Positions 1-5,876 of a DNA stretch of 57,526 bases are shown here, piece after piece. The DNA is from Candidatus Zixiibacteriota bacterium (GTDB lineage Bacteria > RBG-13-66-14 > B26-G2 > WVWN01), in contig JAUWLW010000016.1 in assembly GCA_030613505.1 (NCBI GenBank), positions 1 through 57,526 of the forward strand, given 5' to 3'. Positions within the stretch are counted from its first letter, which is position 1. Each line of letters starts with the position of its first letter. The position numbers and the translations under genes were made by a program. The notes below the pieces were generated by a model, which did not search any database, was not told the origin of the DNA, and saw only the letters and a program-made list of their open reading frames with translations.

Positions 1-576
1 CCGCTGGTCTACCTCTCGTTCGGCGTCGACGACGCGCTCGAGGGCGCGCCGCACTACCTCACCTTCAACTTCGCCTCGCCGCTGCAAGTAGCAGGCGAGG
101 AGGTCCGGCGGGCGTCGCTCCGGGTGTACAACTTCGACCCCACCCTCGCGCCGCCGGGCAAGATCGTCGTAACCGTCATGTTCGAATCGAACTACGATTA
201 CTGGAAGGGGCTTCGCGACCAAGACCGCGACCGCTACCGGGCGCAGAAGGACCACGTCGCCGCGACGGTCCTGGAAGAGCTCGAGCGGCGCTTCCCCGGC
301 GTCAAGGGCAAGGTGGAGGCGCGCGACGTCGCTACGCCGGCCACGTTCGAGCGCTATACCGGCAACTGGCAGGGAACGTACGAGGGCTGGCGGATATCGC
401 CCCGGACGCTCACGCTGCGGATGAAGAAGACGCTGCCCGGCCTGGCGAACTTCTGGATGGCGGGCCAGTGGGTAATGCCGGGGGGAGGTTTGCCGACCGC
501 GCTGCTCGCGGGGCGGCAGGTAATCCAACTTATATGCCACGGCGACGGCCGCGAGTTCGTCGCGACGGAGGCGTAG
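1..576 (+). CDS. C-terminal part of a phytoene-desaturase-like NAD(P)/FAD oxidoreductase
   Basis: The reading frame is open from the first base, so this is the last 191 residues of a longer protein whose Rossmann FAD-binding start lies outside the window. Near the end is the stretch WMAGQWVMPGGGLPTALLAG (about 451-513), the C-terminal FAD-contacting motif typical of CrtI/phytoene-desaturase-like flavoproteins, where the enzyme closes over the isoalloxazine ring. Upstream residues (PHYLTFNFASPL) suit the substrate domain of the same family. Substrate cannot be read from this part: carotenoid desaturases, retinol saturases and uncharacterised members look alike here. The GTG at 124 is internal, not the start. 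Confidence 0.7.
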   Translation, partial: PLVYLSFGVDDALEGAPHYLTFNFASPLQVAGEEVRRASLRVYNFDPTLAPPGKIVVTVMFESNYDYWKGLRDQDRDRYRAQKDHVAATVLEELERRFPGVKGKVEARDVATPATFERYTGNWQGTYEGWRISPRTLTLRMKKTLPGLANFWMAGQWVMPGGGLPTALLAGRQVIQLICHGDGREFVATEA

Positions 577-654
577 CGGCCGGGAGCTACCGGACGCCGA
601 CGCCGTCTTGGAGTATGAAGGGAAGAGCAAGGGCGGCGGGGAGATGAAGGTAAA

Positions 655-981
655 ATGAGCGAGAAGACGTTCACGCAACGCGTCGTCGAGGTTATAAAGA
701 ACATCCCGCGCGGGAAGGTGGCGACCTACGGCCAACTCGCGGCGATGGCCGGCAACCCGCGCGGCGCGCGCCAGGTGGTGCGGGTGCTGGTCGCGAAGTC
801 CGGAAAAGAGGGCCTCCCCTGGCACCGCGTCATCAACGGCAAGGGAACGATATCGCTCACCGGCGCCGGCTTCGACGAGCAGAAGGCGCTGCTCACGGCG
901 GAGGGCGTAGCGGCGGACGAGCGGGGCGCGATCGACTTAGAGAAGTATCAGTGGCGGCCGGCGGAAAACGTTTCCCCTTGA
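655..981 (+). CDS. Alkyltransferase-like protein (ATL), MGMT-fold, Trp in place of the catalytic Cys
   Basis: 108 residues, the size of the DNA-binding domain of O6-alkylguanine-DNA alkyltransferases. The helix-turn-helix segment GKVATYGQLA (20-29) and the Arg-finger region GARQV (37-41) are present. The active-site motif PCHR reads PWHR (55-58). Trp for Cys is the hallmark of ATLs, which bind O6-alkylguanine, flip it out and hand the lesion to nucleotide excision repair instead of removing the alkyl group. Family role is established knowledge; the Trp is seen directly. The ATG follows a purine-rich run (gggagatgaagg). No full MGMT or Ada partner is in the window. Confidence 0.9.
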   Translation: MSEKTFTQRVVEVIKNIPRGKVATYGQLAAMAGNPRGARQVVRVLVAKSGKEGLPWHRVINGKGTISLTGAGFDEQKALLTAEGVAADERGAIDLEKYQWRPAENVSP

Positions 982-1006
982 TTTCGGCGGCGGAAATTTT
1001 TAATAT
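978..1006 (+). promoter_or_regulatory. Sigma70-type promoter for the secreted-protein gene at 1087
   Basis: TTGATT at 978-983 and TAATAT at 1001-1006 are separated by exactly 17 bases. The -35 box overlaps the stop codon of the preceding ATL gene. The leader to the ATG at 1087 would be about 75 nt and contains the ribosome binding site AGAGGAGG near 1075-1082. Confidence 0.6.
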
Positions 1007-1086
1007 AACGCGAAGGGAAAACTCGTCGGGGCTTTTAAGCTCTGACGCGGAGGCATTCACCGGAGGTTTTATCCAGAGGAGGTTGG

Positions 1087-1836
1087 ATGATGAGGACGGG
1101 TACGTTAATAACGATCGTCGGGCTAGTAACTTTACTGCTCATAAGCGGTACGCTCCAAGCCGCCGAACTAAACTACGACAAGAAGAAAGTAAAATTAAAG
1201 GACCTAGCAGCTTACCCCGACGACCCGGAAAAAGCGGGAGAAATCGGTAACAAAGAAATGAAAAAGGCGAGAGGCCGCGTTAAAATTGAACACAAGGCGT
1301 TAATGGGCGGAGCGGCGGGTTGGTTTCAAGATTGGGCCGCGGAAACCTCGGGTAAAGGGACCGGCCGCTCCGCAGAGTACAAAATTACGGTCGTCTATAA
1401 TACCTGGGATCTTACGATCACCTCCGCATATCGTAATATTAATTCAAAAATGCTCATGGACGCCCAGGCCCAAGAGCTAATTAAGACGGCCAAAGAAGAA
1501 TTCCCTCTTGCCGAGCGCTTCTTCATAACGATGAAATATACCGATGAATTCGGCGCAGACGCCGACCTGGACAATTGGAACGTACTCATGTTCGACCAAG
1601 AAGGCCGGCGGTACGAACCGACCGACGTAATTAAAATCGGTTCCGAGGCTACGGAAAGTCTGGGCGCCACTTACTACGACGCGACCGGCAAGGAAAAAGC
1701 GGCCGAGGTCGTCATAAACAACTACGTAGTTACCTTCGAAAAACTACCCGAAGGGAAAGAGAAAATCGAACTCGTCATGGCCGGAGGCGCAACCGAGGAT
1801 AAAAAACTAGGTTTCCGGTGGGAGTTTAAACGGTAG
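1087..1836 (+). CDS. Secreted protein of unknown function
   Basis: 249 residues. A signal peptide is clear: MMRTG, then a hydrophobic run through about residue 21, and an Ala-rich cleavage site near LQAAE (22-26). The mature part is Lys/Glu-rich and lacks Cys pairs, membrane segments and any motif I recognise. Its C-terminal half (WDLTITSAYRNINSKM and on) alternates polar and hydrophobic residues as in a beta sandwich. It ends FRWEFKR, without the tail shared by the propeller proteins further right. The start follows a strong AGAGGAGG site. Codon use is clearly more AT-rich than in the flanking genes, as for the genes at 4520 and 11039, which suggests recent acquisition or different selection. 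Confidence 0.75.
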   Translation: MMRTGTLITIVGLVTLLLISGTLQAAELNYDKKKVKLKDLAAYPDDPEKAGEIGNKEMKKARGRVKIEHKALMGGAAGWFQDWAAETSGKGTGRSAEYKITVVYNTWDLTITSAYRNINSKMLMDAQAQELIKTAKEEFPLAERFFITMKYTDEFGADADLDNWNVLMFDQEGRRYEPTDVIKIGSEATESLGATYYDATGKEKAAEVVINNYVVTFEKLPEGKEKIELVMAGGATEDKKLGFRWEFKR

Positions 1837-1858
1837 GCTAACTCGAAAAAAACGCAAG

Positions 1859-1931
<73 letters not shown>

Positions 1932-1939
1932 TAGCAAAA

Positions 1940-1970
1940 GGCGCCCTCGCGAGGGGGCGCCGATTTTATT
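1940..1970 (+). terminator. Rho-independent terminator after tRNA-Lys
   Basis: GC-rich inverted repeat GGCGCCCTC/GAGGGGGCGCC (1940-1961, one bulged G) followed by GATTTTATT on the plus strand, 9 bases after the tRNA. Confidence 0.75.
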
Positions 1971-1972
1971 GC

Positions 1973-2002
1973 AAAAAAGCCCCGCCTTCTAAGAGGCGGG
2001 GC
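1973..2002 (-). terminator. Rho-independent terminator of the first cold-shock gene
   Basis: Stem GCCCCGCCT/AGGCGGGGC (1979-1987/1994-2002). Reading the minus strand it is followed by a run of six T (A at 1973-1978). It lies just past the stop of the gene at 2019. Confidence 0.85.
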
Positions 2003-2018
2003 TTCGTCTTTTAGGCCG

Positions 2019-2225
2019 TTACCCTACTAGCGTAACGTTTTCGGCCTGCGGTCCTTTATCGCCTGATACGACCTCGAACTCGACTTCCTGGCCTTCCTTG
2101 AGGGTCCTGAAACCCTCGCCGACTATGGCCGTGAAATGGACGAAGACGTCTTCGCCTTCCTCCCGCTCGATGAAGCCGTAACCCTTGGCGTCACTGAACC
2201 ACTTGATCTTGCCTTTTTCGGGCAT
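2019..2225 (-). CDS. Cold-shock domain protein (CspA family), copy 1
   Basis: 68 residues, a single OB-fold cold-shock domain. RNP1 KGYGFIE (14-20) and RNP2 VFVHF (27-31) are intact, with the family start KGKIKWF and end [10 protein letters not shown]. Such proteins bind single-stranded RNA/DNA as RNA chaperones. It differs from the copy at 2612 at about a dozen positions, so the two are separate paralogs, not an assembly duplicate. Each copy has its own terminator, and this copy has a recognisable promoter ahead of its long leader, so they are probably transcribed apart. The ATG is the natural start because the domain begins right after it. Confidence 0.95.
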   Translation of the reverse strand: MPEKGKIKWFSDAKGYGFIEREEGEDVFVHFTAIVGEGFRTLKEGQEVEFEVVSGDKGPQAENVTLVG

Positions 2226-2435
2226 AAATAACGCGAACTCCCGGTACTACCCCGCCGCCCGGGCGGCCTGCGGGCCTACTTGCAACGGCCCGCCTGCACT
2301 TACTATTACTTCCGTCTTTCGCCTAAAGAGCCGCCCGCGCAGAAACACGCGGAAGCAGCCGGGTCGTGCGGCTGGTGTTATACCGAGGTTCTCGACGTAC
2401 ACCTCCTCTGAAATATAAATGCGAGCACTCTTTAT
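2226..2435 (-). promoter_or_regulatory. Long 5' leader of cold-shock gene copy 1
   Basis: No gene is seen in 2226-2435. From the promoter at 2442-2470 the transcript would carry about 210 nt before the ATG at 2225. Read on the minus strand, the leader holds GAGGAGGT followed by AGAACCTCGGTAT; the latter is also found in the leader of the second cold-shock gene (about 2973-2985). Long structured leaders are typical of thermoregulated csp genes. A short upstream reading frame starting after the GGAGG is possible (it would contain NLGI in both copies), but I do not call it a gene. Confidence 0.55.
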
Positions 2436-2441
2436 GCAAAC

Positions 2442-2470
2442 ATTATAATACATACATGCTTAAAAGTCAA
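2442..2470 (-). promoter_or_regulatory. Sigma70-type promoter of cold-shock gene copy 1
   Basis: On the minus strand TTGACT (2470-2465) and TATAAT (2447-2442) are spaced by 17 bases, in a locally AT-rich stretch. This is one of the best promoter matches in the window. Confidence 0.75.
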
Positions 2471-2559
2471 TAACAATGACGCATTTTTCTCGGCGAGGCC
2501 GCGGCCCTATCAAGGTTCGCCCCGAGAAGCTCCCGCCCGCGCCGAGCCGTTTTTATATA

Positions 2560-2594
2560 AAAAAAAAGCCCCGCCCACTCGGAGAGGGCGGGGC
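2560..2594 (-). terminator. Rho-independent terminator of the second cold-shock gene
   Basis: Stem GCCCCGCCC/GGGCGGGGC (2568-2576/2586-2594) with A-tract 2560-2567, which reads as a T-tract after the stem on the minus strand. The stem is nearly the same as that of copy 1. Confidence 0.85.
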
Positions 2595-2611
2595 CTTCGC
2601 GCTTAAGGCCG

Positions 2612-2818
2612 TCACGCTACCAAGGTAACGTTCTCGGCTTGTGGTCCCTTCGTGCCCTGTACGACTTCGAACTCAACCTCTTGCCCTTCGGCGAGGGTCT
2701 TGAACCCCTCCATCTGGATCGAGTTGTAGTGCACGAAGACATCGTCGCCCTCTTCGCGCTCGATGAAGCCGTACCCTTTGGCCTCGCTGAACCACTTGAT
2801 CTTGCCTTTTTCGGGCAT
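2612..2818 (-). CDS. Cold-shock domain protein (CspA family), copy 2
   Basis: 68 residues with RNP1 KGYGFIE and RNP2 VFVHY. It is a paralog of the gene at 2019; changes are concentrated after RNP2 ([14 protein letters not shown] versus [14 protein letters not shown]). A longer frame extends upstream to 2902, but the domain begins exactly at the ATG at 2818 ([10 protein letters not shown]), identical to copy 1, so I use that start. Role as for copy 1: OB-fold RNA chaperone, with a separate terminator. Confidence 0.95.
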   Translation of the reverse strand: MPEKGKIKWFSEAKGYGFIEREEGDDVFVHYNSIQMEGFKTLAEGQEVEFEVVQGTKGPQAENVTLVA

Positions 2819-3060
2819 GCATTCGCGCCAACCTGATACTCCCCGCTCCCGGACGTCCAGCGGGCGTCTCGACCTCCGCCCGCCTGCGCTTGCCAACACC
2901 ACGTCTTAGCCCTCGTAATCTTGCGGCCCCGCCGTCGCGGCCGGGGAAAGAGCCGGGCCCGGTGCTCAGGGAAATACCGAGGTTCTTAGCTCCGACCTCC
3001 TTGGACCTTTTGGACCTTTAAAAGATTAGTGCCGTTCGTTGACGCGCCATTTTAGTAGAA
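2819..3060 (-). promoter_or_regulatory. Putative long leader of cold-shock gene copy 2; 3061-3357 holds no supported gene
   Basis: Read on the minus strand this stretch contains AAGGAGGT followed by AAGAACCTCGGTAT, matching the element in the leader of copy 1. The rest is GC-rich and not alignable by eye. A promoter is not clear. The remaining 3061-3357 is intergenic: I see no gene or terminator in it, only the ribosome binding site of the gene at 3358. Confidence 0.4.
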
Positions 3061-3357
3061 GAAGGTGTCAATGTCAAGTGCTTACGTCAGTATTACGCGC
3101 GCCGCCGCCCGCTCGAGCGGTATTTCGAACGGGTTATTTTTTATCTTGATATTGAGCGGAGGCGGTGTTACAGTTTATATCGGTTTAAAGGGCGGCAGAA
3201 AGCTCGGCGGCGCCGGAGGCCTTAAAACCGGCTTGAGGCGGCGGTTCGTGGCCAAGCTTCGCCCCCTTCCTTAGGACGCGTCAAATCGCTATTCTACTAA
3301 GCGAGGGACAGTTATAACCATCCAACGTAATATCGTCGCTAACCAAGGAGGTTTAAA

Positions 3358-3987
3358 ATGCGCAGCGTTTCTTTCTTGGCAATTCTCGCCATAATGACGA
3401 GCGCCGCGTTCGTAAACGCCGCAGAAGAAGTTCTCAACCCGGCTGCGGACTCGCCCTTATGGGAAGGGGCGGCAACCCGGAATTTCGGTAGCGCAACGTA
3501 CGGCTACTGGGGCTGGTACAACGGTTGCCAACGTACGCTCGTCAGATACGATTGCACGAAAATTTCCGGGAAGGTAACCGGCGCCAAACTTAGTTTCCAG
3601 TTTATGCGGAACGACTACGGCACCGGCAAAATGTGGGCGTGCAAGGTTACCGAGACGTGGGTAGAGTCTGTCGTAACGTGGAATACCCAGCCGAAACACG
3701 ACGACGCCGTCGCCAGCAGGCTCCTCGACATCGACTGGGTCTCCGGCCTCGGGCCGCACACCAAAGATTGCACCGCCGCGGCCGTAGCCATAATCCAGGG
3801 CTGGGTCGACACCCCGGCCACTAACTACGGCGTGATGTTGAAGAAAAACCCCGAGTCGGGCACCGTCCCGCGTTGCTACCCCTATATGAAGGAATCCTCC
3901 TCCCAGCCGGTGCGCCTTATCGTTACTTACACGCCTTCCGCGGTCGCGCCCGCCTCCCTCGGTAAAATCAAGACGCTGTTCAAATAA
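3358..3987 (+). CDS. Secreted DNRLRE/CBM96-like protein with SLGKIKTLFK tail
   Basis: 209 residues. Signal peptide 1-21 (cleavage after VNA|A). The mature domain has the pattern of DNRLRE/disaggregatase-type beta-sandwich modules: an early NFGSATYGYWG segment, R-x-L-V-R-YD (about 60-66), a KLSFQF strand, VTETWVESVVTWNTQP (about 97-112) and a final RLIVTYTP strand. Such modules occur in extracellular adhesins and polysaccharide-binding proteins. The last 15 residues, AVAPASLGKIKTLFK, are the tail shared with eight propeller proteins in this window. A perfect AAGGAGG site lies 6 bases before the ATG. A terminator follows at 4009. Localisation at the cell surface is inference. Confidence 0.8.
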   Translation: MRSVSFLAILAIMTSAAFVNAAEEVLNPAADSPLWEGAATRNFGSATYGYWGWYNGCQRTLVRYDCTKISGKVTGAKLSFQFMRNDYGTGKMWACKVTETWVESVVTWNTQPKHDDAVASRLLDIDWVSGLGPHTKDCTAAAVAIIQGWVDTPATNYGVMLKKNPESGTVPRCYPYMKESSSQPVRLIVTYTPSAVAPASLGKIKTLFK

Positions 3988-4008
3988 CGGGAACCGCTAA
4001 CCGGCGAG

Positions 4009-4032
4009 AAAAAGGGCCTTCGGGCCCTTTTT
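4009..4032 (+). terminator. Rho-independent terminator after the gene at 3358
   Basis: AAAAAGGGCC-TTCG-GGCCCTTTTT, a perfect stem closed by a stable TTCG tetraloop and ending in a T run. A second copy of this terminator is found at 5153 as part of a direct repeat. Confidence 0.9.
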
Positions 4033-4243
4033 CATTTACGCGCCGCAGGCCGCTCGAGCGCACCCCTTTTTTTTATAACCTTGCCAAGGCACCCGGCTCG
4101 GTTTATAATACCCGACGACCGTTATGACTTCCGAAGCTAAAAGCGCCGGCGCCCCTCCTCTCCTCCTGGCCTCTACGTCGCCGCGGCGACGCTTCCTCTT
4201 GCGGGAAGCCGGCATCGCCTTCGACGCCGTCCCGCCCCGACTT
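4009..4243 (+). repeat. Direct repeat, left copy (terminator + promoter + 5' end of maf)
   Basis: About 235 bases match 5153-5387 over their full length, with scattered substitutions (roughly nine of ten positions the same by eye). The repeat runs from the TTCG terminator through the spacer and the TTGCCA/TATAAT promoter into the first ~40 codons of maf. This copy is the broken one. The right copy carries the intact maf gene. Between the copies lies an AT-rich lipoprotein gene in the same orientation. Confidence 0.85.
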
Positions 4244-4279
4244 TTATTCCCGCACGCCAAGAACAACCTTCTCCCTTAA
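4124..4279 (+). pseudogene. Truncated 5' copy of maf
   Basis: Starts at an ATG 14 bases after a TTGCCA (4081-4086) / TATAAT (4104-4109) promoter with 17-base spacing, exactly as at the intact maf gene. The first ~40 codons parallel Maf (SEAKSAGAPPLLLASTSPRR, then RFLLREAGIAF), after which the frame runs into unrelated sequence and stops at 4277. It keeps the STSPRR phosphate-binding loop but lacks the catalytic GADT Asp, so it cannot be a working pyrophosphatase. The rest of 4280-4519 is AT-rich intergenic DNA in which I see no gene. Confidence 0.85.
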
Positions 4280-4519
4280 AACAAATATTTTACGACGTCG
4301 CGACCCGTGCGCCACAGCCCAAGCGTACGGGGCGCTTTTAAACTGCACACACTATTTTATATTTTGTTTCGTACTTAAAGACTGACAGGTTCCGTCAGGG
4401 GTTTATGTTATGAATATAGCGTAAAAATAAAAAAGGGGGTATGAATGACCTAATAAACGGGGATAGCTAACGCGCGATAAAAGTAATGAAAACCGATACT
4501 AAACAAAGAGAGAAAAGAA

Positions 4520-4921
4520 ATGTTACGAAAAACCCTAATTAGCTTAGCGGCTATAAGCTTCGGAATTGCGTTACTCGCGTGCCAGACTGACGTAACGGAA
4601 CCGAATTTCGCCCCCTCTTACGAAACAACCGACGACTTGGGAGCTATAAGGGGCTACGTTAAGCAAACTGACGGCGTGTACATATCTGGTGCTACGGTTA
4701 CTTGGTATGACGTAGTAAGCTTAGAGATCCTAGGAACCGACGATACCAACAACGGCGGTTTCTACATAATTAACGCAGAGCCATGGTGGGAAAATTACGA
4801 CGGAAATTTAATCGAGGGTATAGCCACACACCCCGAGTACCAAGACGCTTATAATCAAATCGGAAACTTTAACCACGGGTCCTGGTATTGGCGCGGCTTC
4901 GAAATGGAAGAAGCTAAATAA
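4520..4921 (+). CDS. Small lipoprotein with a carboxypeptidase-regulatory-like domain
   Basis: 133 residues. MLRK, a hydrophobic stretch, then the lipobox LLAC with Cys21 as the predicted lipidation site. From about 42 to 95 the pattern GAIRGYVKQ...VYISGATVTWYD......TDDTNNGGFYIINAEP fits a carboxypeptidase regulatory-like / CNA-B-type beta sandwich, commonly found on surface proteins. No enzyme motif. The ribosome site is weak (aaagagagaaaagaaATG). The gene is strongly AT-rich compared with maf and recG, and sits between two copies of a ~235 bp direct repeat, so it was probably inserted here. A terminator follows at 4941. Confidence 0.75.
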   Translation: MLRKTLISLAAISFGIALLACQTDVTEPNFAPSYETTDDLGAIRGYVKQTDGVYISGATVTWYDVVSLEILGTDDTNNGGFYIINAEPWWENYDGNLIEGIATHPEYQDAYNQIGNFNHGSWYWRGFEMEEAK

Positions 4922-4940
4922 ATAGGGCCGTACGGAAGTC

Positions 4941-4970
4941 AAACCCCGTCTTACTTAGGCGGGGTTTATT
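4941..4970 (+). terminator. Rho-independent terminator after the lipoprotein gene
   Basis: AAACCCCG/CGGGGTTT stem (4941-4948/4960-4967) followed by ATTTCG. It lies 20 bases after the lipoprotein stop codon. The remaining 4971-5152 is AT-rich with no gene seen. Confidence 0.75.
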
Positions 4971-5152
4971 TCGTCCTCGGTTATTAAAACTATCGAATTA
5001 AAAAATTGAGGAGCGTCAAAACCGACGTGTTAACTTGGGAGTTCAATAAACCTTATTAAAAACTTAATACTTTTCTAGAACCGCCTTGGGTGTCCGTTAC
5101 AAGTAAACTAACCGGTCTTTTTATTTAGATACGCCGGTAAATTCAAGGACCG

Positions 5153-5178
5153 ACAAAAGGGCCTTCGGGCCCTTTTGT
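5153..5178 (+). terminator. Orphan duplicate of the TTCG terminator
   Basis: ACAAAAGGGCC-TTCG-GGCCCTTTTGT. No gene ends just before it; it is the left end of the right-hand direct-repeat copy and marks where the duplicated segment begins. Confidence 0.8.
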
Positions 5179-5224
5179 TTTTACGCGCCGCAGCCCGCTC
5201 GAGCGCACCCCTTTTTTTATAACC

Positions 5225-5253
5225 TTGCCAAGGCACCCGGGCCGGTTTATAAT
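5225..5253 (+). promoter_or_regulatory. Promoter of maf-recG
   Basis: TTGCCA (5225-5230) and TATAAT (5248-5253) with a 17-base spacer. The maf ATG is at 5268, only 14 bases past the -10 box, so the predicted leader is 7-8 nt and has no room for a Shine-Dalgarno sequence. Confidence 0.8.
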
Positions 5254-5267
5254 ACCCGACGACCGTT

Positions 5268-5876
5268 ATGGTTTCCGAAGCTAAAAGCGCCGGCGCCCCT
5301 CCCCTCCTCCTGGCCTCCACGTCGCCGCGGCGCCGGTTCCTCTTGCGCGAGGCCGGCATCGCGTTCGCCGCCGTCGCGCCCCGCGACGTGGCCGAGGACT
5401 TCCCGCCGGGAGAGCCGGCCGAAGATCTCGTCGTCCGCCACGCGCTGGCGAAGGCGCGCTCCGTGGCGGCGGCCAACCGGGGCCGGCTGGTCCTGGGCGC
5501 CGACACCGTCGTCGTCCTCGACGAGCGCATCTTCGGCAAACCGGCCGACGAAGAGGAGGCGCGGGCGATGTTGGCCCAACTCGCCGGCCGAACCCACACC
5601 GTGTATACCGGCCTGGCTCTGGTCGACGGCCCGAGCGGGCGCGAGGCGGCCGAGGCCGAGGCCACCGCCGTCACGATGAGGCCGCTGGGCGACGAGGAGA
5701 TAAAGTACTACGTCGCCACCGGCGAGCCGCTGGACAAGGCCGGCGCGTACGCCGTCCAGGGGCGGGGGGCGCTGCTGGTGAAGCGCGTGGACGGCGACTA
5801 CTTCAACGTCGTCGGCCTGCCGCTCTACCGCCTCTCGAAGATGCTGGCGGCCTTAGGCTACGACGTGTTCCGGTGA
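5268..5876 (+). CDS. maf: Maf family nucleoside triphosphate pyrophosphatase
   Basis: 202 residues, full family length. The phosphate loop STSPRR (17-22), GADT (77-80) with catalytic Asp79, and GEPLDKAGAYAVQG (152-165) are all intact. Maf enzymes hydrolyse non-canonical or methylated NTPs (dTTP/UTP or m7GTP types) to the monophosphate and act as house-cleaning enzymes in the cytosol. The substrate subclass cannot be fixed by eye. It overlaps recG by four bases (GTGA), so the two are translationally coupled from the promoter at 5225. A broken copy of its 5' end is at 4124. Confidence 0.93.
   Translation: MVSEAKSAGAPPLLLASTSPRRRFLLREAGIAFAAVAPRDVAEDFPPGEPAEDLVVRHALAKARSVAAANRGRLVLGADTVVVLDERIFGKPADEEEARAMLAQLAGRTHTVYTGLALVDGPSGREAAEAEATAVTMRPLGDEEIKYYVATGEPLDKAGAYAVQGRGALLVKRVDGDYFNVVGLPLYRLSKMLAALGYDVFR

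Larger units (their letters stand above)
5153..5387 (+). repeat. Direct repeat, right copy (carries intact maf start)
   Basis: Partner of 4009-4243. Offset between the copies is 1144 bases. Similarity ends inside maf near codon 40, where the left copy diverges. Confidence 0.85.

Noticed and set aside
951-1250. 99-codon plus-strand frame between the ATL gene and the secreted protein
   Set aside because: Overlaps both genes and the promoter; no signal peptide or motif.
2247-2453. 68-codon minus-strand frame in the leader of cold-shock copy 1
   Set aside because: Covers the promoter and lacks a start after it; only a short leader peptide within it would be possible and this is not supported enough.
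3065-3274. 69-codon plus-strand frame MSMSSAYVSITRAAA
   Set aside because: No convincing ribosome site or family resemblance; a hydrophobic stretch alone is not enough.
3943-3987. Tail considered as LPXTG, PEP-CTERM, GlyGly-CTERM or T9SS C-terminal signal
   Set aside because: No sortase motif, no membrane helix, no Gly-Gly or terminal Arg cluster after a helix, and no YPNP-type domain; length is only ~15 residues.
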